A stretch of DNA of 64,000 nucleotides from Thermomicrobiales bacterium (lineage in GTDB: Bacteria; Chloroflexota; Chloroflexia; Thermomicrobiales; UBA6265): contig JAUJOZ010000016.1 of assembly GCA_030447415.1 (NCBI GenBank), positions 1 through 64,000 on the forward strand, given 5' to 3'. The translations under genes were made by a program, and so were the position numbers. This document shows, piece after piece, positions 9,477 through 17,793 of this stretch (positions within the stretch are counted from its first letter, which is position 1; each line of letters begins with the position of its first letter). A model generated the notes under the pieces. That model saw only the letters and a program-made list of their open reading frames with translations, had not been told where the DNA came from and ran no database searches.

Positions 9477-10334
9477 GTGGGAACTGAGATGCCCGTGCCC
9501 GACGCGGCGACTGACCGACCGCGGCTCAACCGACTGGGGCTCGACAGACTCTCGCCGCGGGCGTACCTCTTCCCGCTCGCCGCTCTCGGCATCACGGCCT
9601 GCTTTCTCGCCGCACCGTGGCCGTTTGAGCACAAGGTTCACGCCGCGTTGCACGGGCTGTGCGCGCAGCGGCCGAGCCACTCCTTTGTGCTCGGGGACCG
9701 CACGCTACCCTTCGACGCTCGGATGACCGGTATCTACGCGGGGTTCCTGCTGACGAGTGCGTACCTCGCTGCGCGCGGTCGCTATCGTGCATTCGAGCTC
9801 CCGCCCCTTTCCGTGCTGACGACGCTAGGGGCGTTCGTGGCGGCGCTCGCGGTCGACGGCACGAATGCGCTGCTGGTTGACCTCGGCCTCTGGCACCCCT
9901 ATGCACCGGACAATCGTTTCCGGTTGGTCACGGGGCTGCTGACCGGGATCGCCCTCGGCGCCATCGTCTGCTTCCTGCTCAGTTCCACGTTATGGCGGAA
10001 CGGGCGTTGGAGCCAACCGGTGATCGGCGGGATTGGTGAACTGACGATTGTCGTCGTCCTCCAGATTCCCTTCGCGCTCGCGGTCCTTTCCGAAGCTGCT
10101 TGGCTCTACGGCCCGGTCTCGATCGCCTTACTAGCGTCCGCCACGGCTGTCCTCGCGGCACTGGCGCTCGTTGTGGTGGTGCTCATTCGCGGGGAGGACC
10201 GGCGTTTCTCCGGGATTGGACAACTTCAGATGCACGCGACTGCGGCGTTGCTGCTTGGCCTGGCAATGATGGCGGCGACCGCCGGCGCGCGGTTCCTGCT
10301 GGAGCGCGCGACCGGTGCGCCGCCGTTGACGTAA
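9477..10334 (+). CDS. DUF2085-type predicted membrane protein
   Basis: 285 residues with about seven hydrophobic segments. Residues about 60-90 read HGLCAQRPSHSF...LPFDARMTGIYAGF, matching the Cys-containing family signature (C-Q-P-RS ... R-TGIY-GF) of DUF2085, a family of unknown function. Many members carry a second Cys at the CaRctG position; here it is Asp (FDAR). The frame starts with GTG at 9477 behind GAGGGGCGA; an ATG four codons later (9489) is an alternative. It is followed by the NERD gene after about 150 bases. Confidence 0.75.
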   Translation: MGTEMPVPDAATDRPRLNRLGLDRLSPRAYLFPLAALGITACFLAAPWPFEHKVHAALHGLCAQRPSHSFVLGDRTLPFDARMTGIYAGFLLTSAYLAARGRYRAFELPPLSVLTTLGAFVAALAVDGTNALLVDLGLWHPYAPDNRFRLVTGLLTGIALGAIVCFLLSSTLWRNGRWSQPVIGGIGELTIVVVLQIPFALAVLSEAAWLYGPVSIALLASATAVLAALALVVVVLIRGEDRRFSGIGQLQMHATAALLLGLAMMAATAGARFLLERATGAPPLT

Positions 10335-10483
10335 CACCAGGTCCAAGCACGCGTTGCCCGTGTGCTACACTCGCCGCGCAGCCGGCTCTTCCCCGGAGTA
10401 ACGGAGCAGCGGGATCGCTTGTGCCGCTCGGCATGCCGGTACCCCGTTGCGCCCTGGCCGGTCGCGCTGGTGGTGGGACATCC

Positions 10484-11233
10484 ATGCGTGTGGCGCGCAA
10501 CATCGGGTACGTCAAACGACGCAAGCGCCTCGCGCGGTGGGGAGCCCTCGTCGGCTTCGCCTTGCTGGGCGCCACGTTCTGGCTCGCGCTCTACCCGGAT
10601 TTCATCCTCTTCGCGTACGTCCCCCTGCTCCTTGGCACGCTGATCTTTCACTTCGGCATGCAGCAGATTGCGAAGTGGAACCGCAATCCCCGTAACGACG
10701 TGCTCCTCGACGAGCGCCTTCGCGGCTTCAACGACAAGTATCAACTGATCCATTACTCGACGCTCGGCAAACGAACGATTGAGCACCTCCTCCTCCACCC
10801 CGGTGGAGTGCTGGTGCTGACCGCTCGCGAGCTGCCGGGCGAGGTCGTCCACCGCAACGGGCGCTGGCGGAGGCGCGGCACAGGTCTCGGCCGCTTCTTT
10901 GGCATGGGCGGGCCGCAGCTCGGTAACCCATCGTACGAGACCCAAGCCAACGTCGAGGCGGTCCAGCGCCACCTCGCGGCGGCCAGCCTCGAAGTCGAAG
11001 TGGACGGCGCCATCGTCTTTCTCAACCCGCTCGTCAGGCTCGATGTCGAGGAGCCGGACTTCCCCGTGATGAACGCCGAAGGTCTGCCGGAGTTCGTCCG
11101 AACGCTGCCGGTAGATTCGACGTTGCGCCCGTCTGAGCGTCAATCGCTCGAAGCCCTGCTCGCCGGTGGCGCGGAGCTTGAGGTGCCCCAGCGAGTGCAG
11201 CGGCGGCGTCCCGTCAAGAAGCGGGTAGCCTGA
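10484..11233 (+). CDS. NERD-domain membrane-anchored protein
   Basis: 249 residues from the ATG at 10484, although the open frame runs well upstream without similarity. Residues about 20-65 contain two membrane helices (WGALVGFALLGATFWLALYP and a second segment). They are followed by a soluble domain with DKYQLIHYSTLGKRTIEHLLLHPGG and VLVLTARELPGEVVHRNGRW, as in NERD domains. Family knowledge: NERD is a nuclease-related domain of uncertain function in bacteria. The stop at 11231-11233 is followed one base later by the holB GTG start, so the two are probably co-transcribed and translationally coupled. Confidence 0.75.
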   Translation: MRVARNIGYVKRRKRLARWGALVGFALLGATFWLALYPDFILFAYVPLLLGTLIFHFGMQQIAKWNRNPRNDVLLDERLRGFNDKYQLIHYSTLGKRTIEHLLLHPGGVLVLTARELPGEVVHRNGRWRRRGTGLGRFFGMGGPQLGNPSYETQANVEAVQRHLAAASLEVEVDGAIVFLNPLVRLDVEEPDFPVMNAEGLPEFVRTLPVDSTLRPSERQSLEALLAGGAELEVPQRVQRRRPVKKRVA

Positions 11234-11234
11234 C

Positions 11235-12326
11235 GTGCGGACGACGACCGGGGCCAGTCCAATGCTAGCCAACCCGGCGCATGGGTGGCCCGTATGGGGG
11301 CACGATACCGCCGTCGCGTCTCTGCGGCGGGAGCTGGCGGCGGGTCGTGTGGGCCACGCGTATCTGATCGCTGGACCGGACGGCGTCGGCAAGGAGGCGT
11401 TCGCGCAGGCGTTCGCCCTGGCCCTCCACTGTCAAGCCCACCCGGATGGCGACCCAAGCGCTCCCTGCGGGACGTGCCTCGCCTGCCGCAAGATCGCGCG
11501 GGGGGTCCACCCTGACGTACAGACCTTCAGCCTCGCGTCGCAGGCGGCGAGGGCGGAGAAGCAGGGGACGAAGAACACCTCGCTAACCATCGAAACCGTG
11601 CGCGAGGTGTCCGCCACGGCGGCGCTGCGCCCGATGGAAGGGCGATGGCGGGTCCTGATCATCGAAGACGCGGAAACGCTTCAGGACGTGGCGCAGGAGG
11701 CGTTGCTCAAGACGCTCGAGGAACCTCCGGGTTCCGTCGTCCTTCTGCTCCTCAGCGACGACGCCGATCTGCTCTTGCCAACAATCCGTTCTCGCTGCCG
11801 AGCCCTCGATCTGCGGCCGTTGAGCCGGGCGAGCGTCACTGCCGCCCTCGAGGCCGCCGGCGTACCGCCCGATCGGGCGACGGAGGTCGCCGCGCTGGCC
11901 GGCGGTCTGCCGGGTTGGGCGCGGCGGGCGGCGGACGACCCTAAGCTGATCCAGCGACGACAGGAAGCGTTCGAGCGGGCGGTGGCCTGGATCGGGGGCT
12001 CGTCGTACGATCGGCTGGTCGCCGCGGTCCGCCTCGGCGATACCTTTACCAAGCGACGGCTCGAGGTCTTCGCCGAGCTCGAAGCGCTGCTCGGTGTGTG
12101 GCGCGATGCGCTCCTGCTGCACGCCGCCCTCCCCCATTACCTGACCTACCGCGGGAACGCGGAACGACTGAGCGAGCTAGCGCGCGAGTGGGGCATGAAC
12201 GACCTCCACCGGGCGGTCTGCGCCGTGCAGACCTGCATTGCGGACCTGGAGGCGAACGTGCGACCGCGCCTGGCGTTAGAGGCGATGGTGTTGCAATGGC
12301 CGACGTTCCGATTGGATCGCACGTAG
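11235..12326 (+). CDS. holB: DNA polymerase III subunit delta'
   Basis: 363-residue AAA+ clamp-loader subunit. The Walker A-like loop GPDGVGKE is at residues 47-54. A zinc module of four Cys (residues 66, 78, 81, 84; CGTCLAC) follows, as in DnaX/HolB proteins. LLKTLEEPP and the sensor/arginine-finger element TIRSRC are present. It helps load the beta clamp on primed DNA. The GTG start lies one base after the NERD stop, and its 3' end overlaps the ricT start by about 30 bases. The holB-ricT order is the same as in Bacillus (holB-yaaT), supporting both assignments. Confidence 0.93.
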   Translation: MRTTTGASPMLANPAHGWPVWGHDTAVASLRRELAAGRVGHAYLIAGPDGVGKEAFAQAFALALHCQAHPDGDPSAPCGTCLACRKIARGVHPDVQTFSLASQAARAEKQGTKNTSLTIETVREVSATAALRPMEGRWRVLIIEDAETLQDVAQEALLKTLEEPPGSVVLLLLSDDADLLLPTIRSRCRALDLRPLSRASVTAALEAAGVPPDRATEVAALAGGLPGWARRAADDPKLIQRRQEAFERAVAWIGGSSYDRLVAAVRLGDTFTKRRLEVFAELEALLGVWRDALLLHAALPHYLTYRGNAERLSELAREWGMNDLHRAVCAVQTCIADLEANVRPRLALEAMVLQWPTFRLDRT

Positions 12327-13501
12327 CGGAGGTTGCGAGCCCGATTCCGGTCCCATCCGCTCCGTTCCAACCGAAAACGCTCGACGAGGCGCGTGCGCTC
12401 GCCCGCGAGCGGTTCAAGACGAAGCTGCAAACCGGCGAGAAGGTCGGTGCGTGCGACTGCCACTCGGAGGACGAGCCGCTCGCCGCGGCGACGACCTCAG
12501 TCGGCACACCTGCCGCGCTCGTGGCCGGGGTGCGGTTCCGCGACTCCGGTCGCACCTACTACTTCACCGCCGGTGATGTGGCAGTCACGGTCGGGGACTG
12601 GGTGGTCGTCGAGACGAGTCGAGGCCGCGAAGCGGGTCGCGTGATCATCGCGCCGCACCAGGTCAGGTTGAACCTCCTGCAGGGCGACCTCAAGCCAATC
12701 TTGCGCCGCCTCGACGATGGCGATATCCGGCGGATGGAGGCGCTGAAGCGCGACGCGGCGAGCGCGATCAAGACGTTCGGCGCGAAGGCCAGGGCTCGTC
12801 ACCTGCCGCTCAAGCCGATCACCGCCGAGTACAGCTTCGACGGCTCCGTGCTCGTGCTGAACTTTTCGCTGCCCGAGCGGGAGCGCCCTGACCTACGCGA
12901 GCTGACGCGTGACCTCGCCGGCACCTTTGGTTGTCGCGTGGAGCTACGGCAGGTCGGCGCGCGCGACGAGGCACGACTCCTCGGTGGCCTGGGCCGCTGC
13001 GGCCGGACGCTCTGCTGCTCGTCGTGGCTTCCGGTCTACCCCGAGATCTCGATGAACTTAGCGAAGACGCAGGACCTGCCGCTCAATCCAAGTAAGGTCT
13101 CCGGCGTCTGCGGCCGGTTGCTGTGCTGCCTCTCCTATGAGAACGAGCAGTACAAACAGATGAAAGCGGTGCTGCCGCGGTTGGGACAGCCGATCGACAC
13201 GCCGGCCGGCCCGGGCATGGTGGTGTCGTTGCAGGTACTCAAGGAGTTGGTGACGGTTCGGCTCGCGGCGGACAACTCGGACGTCGTCTTCTCGAGCGCT
13301 GACCTCGGACTGCGTGGCCAAGATTCCGTGGCTCGTGGGCGGCCGCGAGTGGCCGTAATGGCGGAACCCGCTCCGGCGGACGAGGGCGTTGTTGCCCTGC
13401 AACCGGGAACCGAGCCGATGACGGAGGATCCACCGGTGTCCGCCGCGGAGCCTCAGCCGAACGCGGCCGGCTCTCGTCGCCGGCGCCGTCGCCGCCGCTG
13501 A
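12296..13501 (+). CDS. ricT: PSP1-domain protein, RicT/YaaT homologue
   Basis: 401 residues from ATG 12296, which lies inside the end of holB. Key features are the central PSP1 domain with VGDWVVVETSRGREAGRV and the Cys-rich signatures LGRCGRTLCCSSWL and SGVCGRLLCCLSYENEQY that mark this family. An early CDCH also occurs. In Bacillus, RicT belongs to the RicA/RicF/RicT iron-sulfur complex that promotes mRNA processing by RNase Y; that role here is by homology only. The C-terminus is an arginine-rich tail (GSRRRRRRRR), possibly for nucleic-acid binding. Confidence 0.9.
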   Translation: MADVPIGSHVAEVASPIPVPSAPFQPKTLDEARALARERFKTKLQTGEKVGACDCHSEDEPLAAATTSVGTPAALVAGVRFRDSGRTYYFTAGDVAVTVGDWVVVETSRGREAGRVIIAPHQVRLNLLQGDLKPILRRLDDGDIRRMEALKRDAASAIKTFGAKARARHLPLKPITAEYSFDGSVLVLNFSLPERERPDLRELTRDLAGTFGCRVELRQVGARDEARLLGGLGRCGRTLCCSSWLPVYPEISMNLAKTQDLPLNPSKVSGVCGRLLCCLSYENEQYKQMKAVLPRLGQPIDTPAGPGMVVSLQVLKELVTVRLAADNSDVVFSSADLGLRGQDSVARGRPRVAVMAEPAPADEGVVALQPGTEPMTEDPPVSAAEPQPNAAGSRRRRRRRR

Positions 13502-13523
13502 GCCCGGGCGCAGGAGAGGAGCC

Positions 13524-13823
13524 ATGGCGCTGTACCTGGTCATCCACACGCCGAACGAGACCGCCGACGAGACGGTGAATGCCCCGTCCCGGATGCTCGA
13601 CCTGGCGCGCGCTTCCGCGGAAGGAGCTTCATCTCGGTGGATTAAGACGTGGTCCCCCGACCTCCACGACGACCGAATCTTCTCACTCTGGGAAGCCGAG
13701 AACGCCGCCGATATCACGACGGCCATGACCAAGTACGGCTTTCTCGATCATATGGCCGCCCAGCCATTGCGGGTGCAGGAGTGGGGACCGGAAGACGTCT
13801 TGAAGGCGGCCGAGCCCGGTTAA
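13524..13823 (+). CDS. Small uncharacterized protein (99 aa)
   Basis: Begins ATG 13524 behind an excellent GGAGAGGAG site 22 bases after ricT, so it is a real gene and probably in the holB-ricT operon. It has the size and alternating strand/helix pattern of ferredoxin-like single-domain proteins: MALYLVIHTPNE, then TSRWIKTWSPDLHDDRIFSLWEA, then QPLRVQEWGPEDV. I do not recognise a named family with certainty. There is no signal peptide, membrane segment or metal motif. Confidence 0.7.
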   Translation: MALYLVIHTPNETADETVNAPSRMLDLARASAEGASSRWIKTWSPDLHDDRIFSLWEAENAADITTAMTKYGFLDHMAAQPLRVQEWGPEDVLKAAEPG

Positions 13824-14147
13824 TCACTCGACTGGTTCACACTGGGCGGCTATCGACCACGGCTCCGTCGTCTGGGGGCGCCCAGCCTCCGCCTGGCGGT
13901 AAGACACGCCGTCATCGTTGCGGCGTGGGCGCTGCTCGCCGCGCCGCACGGAGCGACTCGGCGTGGGGCCCCGTCGACGGGGGACGATAGGCCAACCAGA
14001 GCGGCCTGCCGCGGGCAGGTTACCGAGCGAAGGCTCGGGTTCACGCAATGTAGACTGTCGCTGGCCGGATTGCCGCGTCGATCGCTCCAGGGCGGCTTGA
14101 CGGCATTGCTTTCGGATGGCTCCCGTTGGGGGAAGGGGATAGCATCA
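13824..14147. other. Intergenic region upstream of the molybdenum hydroxylase gene
   Basis: About 320 bases without a supported gene. It must carry the promoter of the downstream oxidase; GGGGGAAGGGGAT at 14128-14140 serves as its ribosome-binding site. I find no clear terminator or promoter hexamers. Frames running through it on both strands look like GC-driven shadows. Confidence 0.35.
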
Positions 14148-16439
14148 ATGGTGGCTCACGTCGCGGTTGGCAAGCGGACGAAGCGGATCGACGCCCCGCA
14201 AAAGCTCACCGGTCAGGAGCGCTTCACCGCCGACCTCACACTGCCTGGTTTGCTCCGCGCCCGGACCGTCGGGAGCGCGTACGCGCACGCGCGGATTCGA
14301 CGTGTTGACAAGCGATCCGCCCTGGAGATTCCCGGCGTGGTCGCGGTCCTCACCGCGGACGACCTCGCCATTCAGAAGGACGAGCAGGGCATGCCGATTA
14401 AGGCGCCCATCGCGTGGGACGAGGCGCTGTATTCGGGCCATATCATCGCTCTCGTCCTTGCCGAGACTGATGCGGCCGCCGAAGATGGGGCCGCCGCGGT
14501 TGAGATCGACTACGAGCCGCTTGACGTCGTCGGCACGCTCGACGCCGCGCTGGCGCCCGACGCGCCGAAGGTGAGGGAAACGGAGCAGCAGGCGAACGAC
14601 GAAGAAGCAAGCATGCACAACGCGGACGCGGCGCGGCGGTCGGAGGAGGATGATGAGGAGCTTCCCCCGAACGTCTCCAACTCGATCCATTTCCAACGTG
14701 GCGACGTGGACGCTGGGTTCGCAGAGGCGGACGAGGTCGTCGACCTCACGTTCGATTCCCTCACCGTGCACCAGGGCTACATCGAGCCCCAGGTGGCTCT
14801 TGTTGCACCGGAGCCGCTGGGCGACCTGACCGTCTACACGAGCACCCAAGGAGCGTTCTATTGCCGCACCCGGGTGGCCGAGACGGTCGGCCTGCCCGTC
14901 AGCCGGGTTAACGTCGTGCCGATGCCGGTCGGCGGCGGGTTCGGCGGTAAATTCGTCCTGATCGAGCCACTGGTGGCAGCGGCCGCGGTCACGGTCGGCC
15001 GCCCCGTGCTCCTCCAGTACACCCGGATGGATGACTTCCTAGCTGGGAACCCTGCCCCGGACTGCCGCATCCAGCTCAAGGTTGGCGCTAGGCGGGACGG
15101 CACCTTGACGGCGCTCCAGTCGCGCATGACCTACGACACCGGATCGAGCTCGGGCTCGCCGCTGCAGATTGCGGCGATTCTGATGGGCGGCTACTACCGC
15201 TTCCCCAACCTCGACATCCGCGGCTGGGAGGTGCTGACGCACAAGCCGGGCGCCGGCGCCTACCGCGCTCCAGGGGCACAGCAGGGAACGTTCGCCATCG
15301 AGTCGGTGATGGACGAGTTGGCACGCAAGCTCGACCTCGATCCACTCGAGATCCGACTCCGTAACTGCGTCGTTGAAGGCGACGAGCGTCCAAACGGCAA
15401 AGCCTGGCCAAAGATCGGCCTCAAGCAGTGCATCGAGGCGCTGAAGAACCACCCCGTGTGGCGCGACCGCGAGGCGCCGCAGGCGTCCGGACGTGGGATT
15501 GGGGTGGCCGTCGGTGGCTGGCCCGGCGGGATCGAACCGGCGACCGCCACGTGCCGCCTAGACGCCGATGGCCGGTTGACGGTGGTGCTCGGCTCGGTGG
15601 ACCTGAACGGCACCAACACCACGTTCGCCCAAGTGGCGGCCGAGTCGTTCGGTTTCGGACCGGAGGACGTTCGGGTGACGACCGCCCCGACCGACACGGC
15701 GCCGTGGGCGGGAGGCACCGGCGGCTCGAAGATCACGTACACCGTCGGCGCCGCGGTCCGGCAGGCAGCTGAGGACGCGCGGGAGCAGGTGCTCAACCTC
15801 GCCGCACAGCATCTCGAGGCGGCGGTCGAGGATTTGGAGTTGAGTGACGGGATGGTCCGCGTCAAGGGGGTGCCCAGCTCGGGTGTCAGCGTGAAGGAAA
15901 TAGCCTCGCAAAGCATGTCCGGTGGAAACCAACCGGTGTTCGGCCGTGGCTCGTCGGCGATCACGCAGAGTGCGCCCGGGTTCGCCGCCCATCTCGCCGA
16001 GGTCGAGGTCGATGACGTCACGGGCGAGACGCGGGTCCTGCGCTACGTCGCCGTCCAGGATGTTGGCTTCGCGATCAACCCCGCCGCGGTGGAGGGCCAG
16101 ATCCACGGTGGGGTGGCGCAGGGCATCGGGTGGGCCCTCTACGAGGGCATGTCTTACGACGCCGACGGGCAGCTCTTGACCGCCAGCCTGATGGACTACG
16201 CGCTGCCGAAGGCCGAGATGATCCCCCCCATCGAGGTCGTGCTCGTCGAAGTCGCCTCGGAACATGGGCCTTACGGCGCGAAGGGGGTCGGCGAGCCGCC
16301 GGCGATCCCTGGTGCCGCGACCATCGCCAATGCCTTGCGTGACGCCACCGGCGTACGGGTGACAGAGATTCCAATCAAACCGCAGACGTTGGCCGACCGC
16401 CTGTCGGCGGTGAAGACAGGCCAGAACGGCCACCACTGA
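14148..16439 (+). CDS. Molybdopterin-binding hydroxylase large subunit (xanthine dehydrogenase/CoxL family)
   Basis: 763 residues. Order: the alpha/beta hammerhead domain at the N-terminus (TGQERFTADLTLPGLLRARTV), then molybdopterin-binding domains. Motifs visible are GGGFGGKF (cofactor loop), AYRAPGAQQGTFAIES (active-site segment), and a late GAKGVGEPPAIPGAATIANA whose Glu matches the catalytic base. The active-site loop lacks the Cys of true CO dehydrogenase (AYRCSF), so another substrate such as an aldehyde or N-heterocycle is more likely. An acidic, low-complexity stretch of about 30 residues (ETEQQANDEEASMHNADAAR region) interrupts the domain junction. Unusually, no FAD or 2Fe-2S subunit gene sits beside it. 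I chose ATG 14148 because of the GGAAGGGGAT site; an open frame continues 26 codons upstream. Confidence 0.9.
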   Translation: MVAHVAVGKRTKRIDAPQKLTGQERFTADLTLPGLLRARTVGSAYAHARIRRVDKRSALEIPGVVAVLTADDLAIQKDEQGMPIKAPIAWDEALYSGHIIALVLAETDAAAEDGAAAVEIDYEPLDVVGTLDAALAPDAPKVRETEQQANDEEASMHNADAARRSEEDDEELPPNVSNSIHFQRGDVDAGFAEADEVVDLTFDSLTVHQGYIEPQVALVAPEPLGDLTVYTSTQGAFYCRTRVAETVGLPVSRVNVVPMPVGGGFGGKFVLIEPLVAAAAVTVGRPVLLQYTRMDDFLAGNPAPDCRIQLKVGARRDGTLTALQSRMTYDTGSSSGSPLQIAAILMGGYYRFPNLDIRGWEVLTHKPGAGAYRAPGAQQGTFAIESVMDELARKLDLDPLEIRLRNCVVEGDERPNGKAWPKIGLKQCIEALKNHPVWRDREAPQASGRGIGVAVGGWPGGIEPATATCRLDADGRLTVVLGSVDLNGTNTTFAQVAAESFGFGPEDVRVTTAPTDTAPWAGGTGGSKITYTVGAAVRQAAEDAREQVLNLAAQHLEAAVEDLELSDGMVRVKGVPSSGVSVKEIASQSMSGGNQPVFGRGSSAITQSAPGFAAHLAEVEVDDVTGETRVLRYVAVQDVGFAINPAAVEGQIHGGVAQGIGWALYEGMSYDADGQLLTASLMDYALPKAEMIPPIEVVLVEVASEHGPYGAKGVGEPPAIPGAATIANALRDATGVRVTEIPIKPQTLADRLSAVKTGQNGHH

Positions 16440-16480
16440 TTGGTGGAATTGGACCTGACCAACGAGCACCGGAGGTAGAC

Positions 16481-16506
16481 AGGAGGCGGCCCGCGGGCCG
16501 CCTCCT
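16481..16506 (+). terminator. GC-rich hairpin after the molybdopterin subunit gene
   Basis: AGGAGGCGGC, a CCGCGG centre and GCCGCCTCCT form a perfect inverted repeat about 40 bases after the stop codon. There is no strong T tract, so it is probably a terminator of the weak type, possibly acting in both directions. Confidence 0.6.
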
Positions 16507-16562
16507 CAGTTCCTGCGTGTCTTGCTCCGCGAACTCGATGGTTGAACGGGGCGCAGGAAGAC

Positions 16563-16641
16563 AAAAAAGGTCCCGACCGACGCTTGGCATCCGAGTTGTC
16601 CCTTTCGGGACTTCTTGGATTGCCGCCCATCGCTCGGGACT
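16563..16641 (-). ncRNA. Candidate free-standing small RNA with switch-like hairpins
   Basis: A strong promoter on the minus strand (16676-16648) would start RNA near 16641. The RNA runs through GTCCC-GAAA-GGGAC, a GNRA-capped hairpin (16611-16598), and ends in TTTTTT (16568-16563). The 5' GTCCCG can instead pair with the CGGGAC just before the T run (about 16576-16570), making a terminator that excludes the first hairpin. No open frame with coding character follows on this strand, only the convergent end of the oxidase gene. I do not recognise a known RNA family. This is inference from promoter, structure and T tract. Confidence 0.4.
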
Positions 16642-16647
16642 GGACGT

Positions 16648-16676
16648 ACATTAGCAGTCCTGTGACCAATTGTCAA
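16648..16676 (-). promoter_or_regulatory. Strong sigma-70-like promoter for candidate small RNA
   Basis: Minus strand: TTGACA (16676-16671), a 17-base spacer, then TAATGT (16653-16648). This is the closest match to consensus seen in the window and points away from the annotated downstream gene. Confidence 0.55.
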
Positions 16677-16819
16677 GAGATTTGTCGGGAGGATGTTCGA
16701 CCGGTGCTGGCTGACCGCTCGATGTCGCAGCCGAAGCGGGAGAGGTGCCCAAGGAGCCGCGTGGTAGACTCTTGGTCCCGCGTGATCTTGTCTCTTGACC
16801 TCTGAGCCGAGCAACGAGC

Positions 16820-17761
16820 ATGGTGCTGTCCGCAGCCTACGGTGGAGCGAAGTGGTCCGGTCGGGATGCCCCGATGCGGGAGGAGATGGCCGCGTGCTGG
16901 GGTGACTGGGGCGTCTCCTCCGAGTGCGGAAAACTACGCGCTGTCCTGCTCCACCGACCGGGTCCGGAGTTGGACGAGATAGACGACTGTGATGCGGTCC
17001 AGATGCGTGCCGACCTTCAGCCTGACGTCGCCCGCCGCCAGCACGACGCTCTCGCTGAGGCGTTCCGTGCACACGGCGTGGAGGTCCACTACGTCGAGCA
17101 CGGCCGCATCGATAAGCCTAACGCCCTCTTCGTTCGGGACCTGATGGTGATGACACCGGAGGGCGCCATTGTTGCCCGTCCGGCCTCGACCGTGCGGGCA
17201 GGCGAGGAGCGCTTTGTCGCGGAGGCGCTGGCCCAGCTCGGCGTGCCGATTTTGATGACCGTCCATGGTCACGGCACCTTTGAGGGTGCTGACCTCTCCT
17301 GGGTTGACCGGGATCTCTGTTTCCTGGCCGAGGGCTTGCGGACCAATACGGACGGGGCGGATCAGGTCGAGCGGATGCTGCGCGAGATCGGGATCAAGGA
17401 GGTCGTCCGCGTCGGTTTACCGTATGGGGCCATGCATCTCGACGGGTTGCTCAACTTCCCGAGCGGTGATCTGGCGGTGGTGTGGCCTCGGCGGACGCCC
17501 CACAAGGTCGTCCAGACGCTACAGGAGCGAGGGGTCGGTGTCATCGAGGTTACCGACGAACGCGAGGCGCACACTTCGCTGCCGATGAACTTCGTCGCGC
17601 TTGAGCCGGGCACGATTCTGATGCCCGCGGGAGGTGACACGATGCGCGCGGCATACGAGGCCGCAGGCATCACCTGCCACTGCGTGGATGTGGACGAGTT
17701 GATCAAAGCCGGGGGTGGAATTCACTGCATGACCGGCTTCCTTAAGCGCGACGAGCCGTAG
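16820..17761 (+). CDS. Amidinotransferase / dimethylarginine dimethylaminohydrolase family protein
   Basis: 313 residues of the arginine-modifying (guanidino-group-modifying) beta/alpha-propeller superfamily. Recognisable elements: RAVLLHRPGPE at the start; NALFVRDLMVMTPEGAIVAR; HGTFEGADLSWVD (substrate-binding acidic residues); MHLDGLLNF (catalytic His); and GGGIHCMTG near the C-terminus, whose Cys is the expected nucleophile. It probably hydrolyses or transfers from a guanidino compound, but the sequence does not distinguish arginine, methylarginine or another substrate. ATG 16820 lacks a strong ribosome site; an in-frame ATG 18 codons later is possible. recN follows after 32 bases on the same strand. 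Confidence 0.85.
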   Translation: MVLSAAYGGAKWSGRDAPMREEMAACWGDWGVSSECGKLRAVLLHRPGPELDEIDDCDAVQMRADLQPDVARRQHDALAEAFRAHGVEVHYVEHGRIDKPNALFVRDLMVMTPEGAIVARPASTVRAGEERFVAEALAQLGVPILMTVHGHGTFEGADLSWVDRDLCFLAEGLRTNTDGADQVERMLREIGIKEVVRVGLPYGAMHLDGLLNFPSGDLAVVWPRRTPHKVVQTLQERGVGVIEVTDEREAHTSLPMNFVALEPGTILMPAGGDTMRAAYEAAGITCHCVDVDELIKAGGGIHCMTGFLKRDEP

Positions 17762-17793
17762 CTTCAGCTTCTACGCATCGCACCTGATCTACC

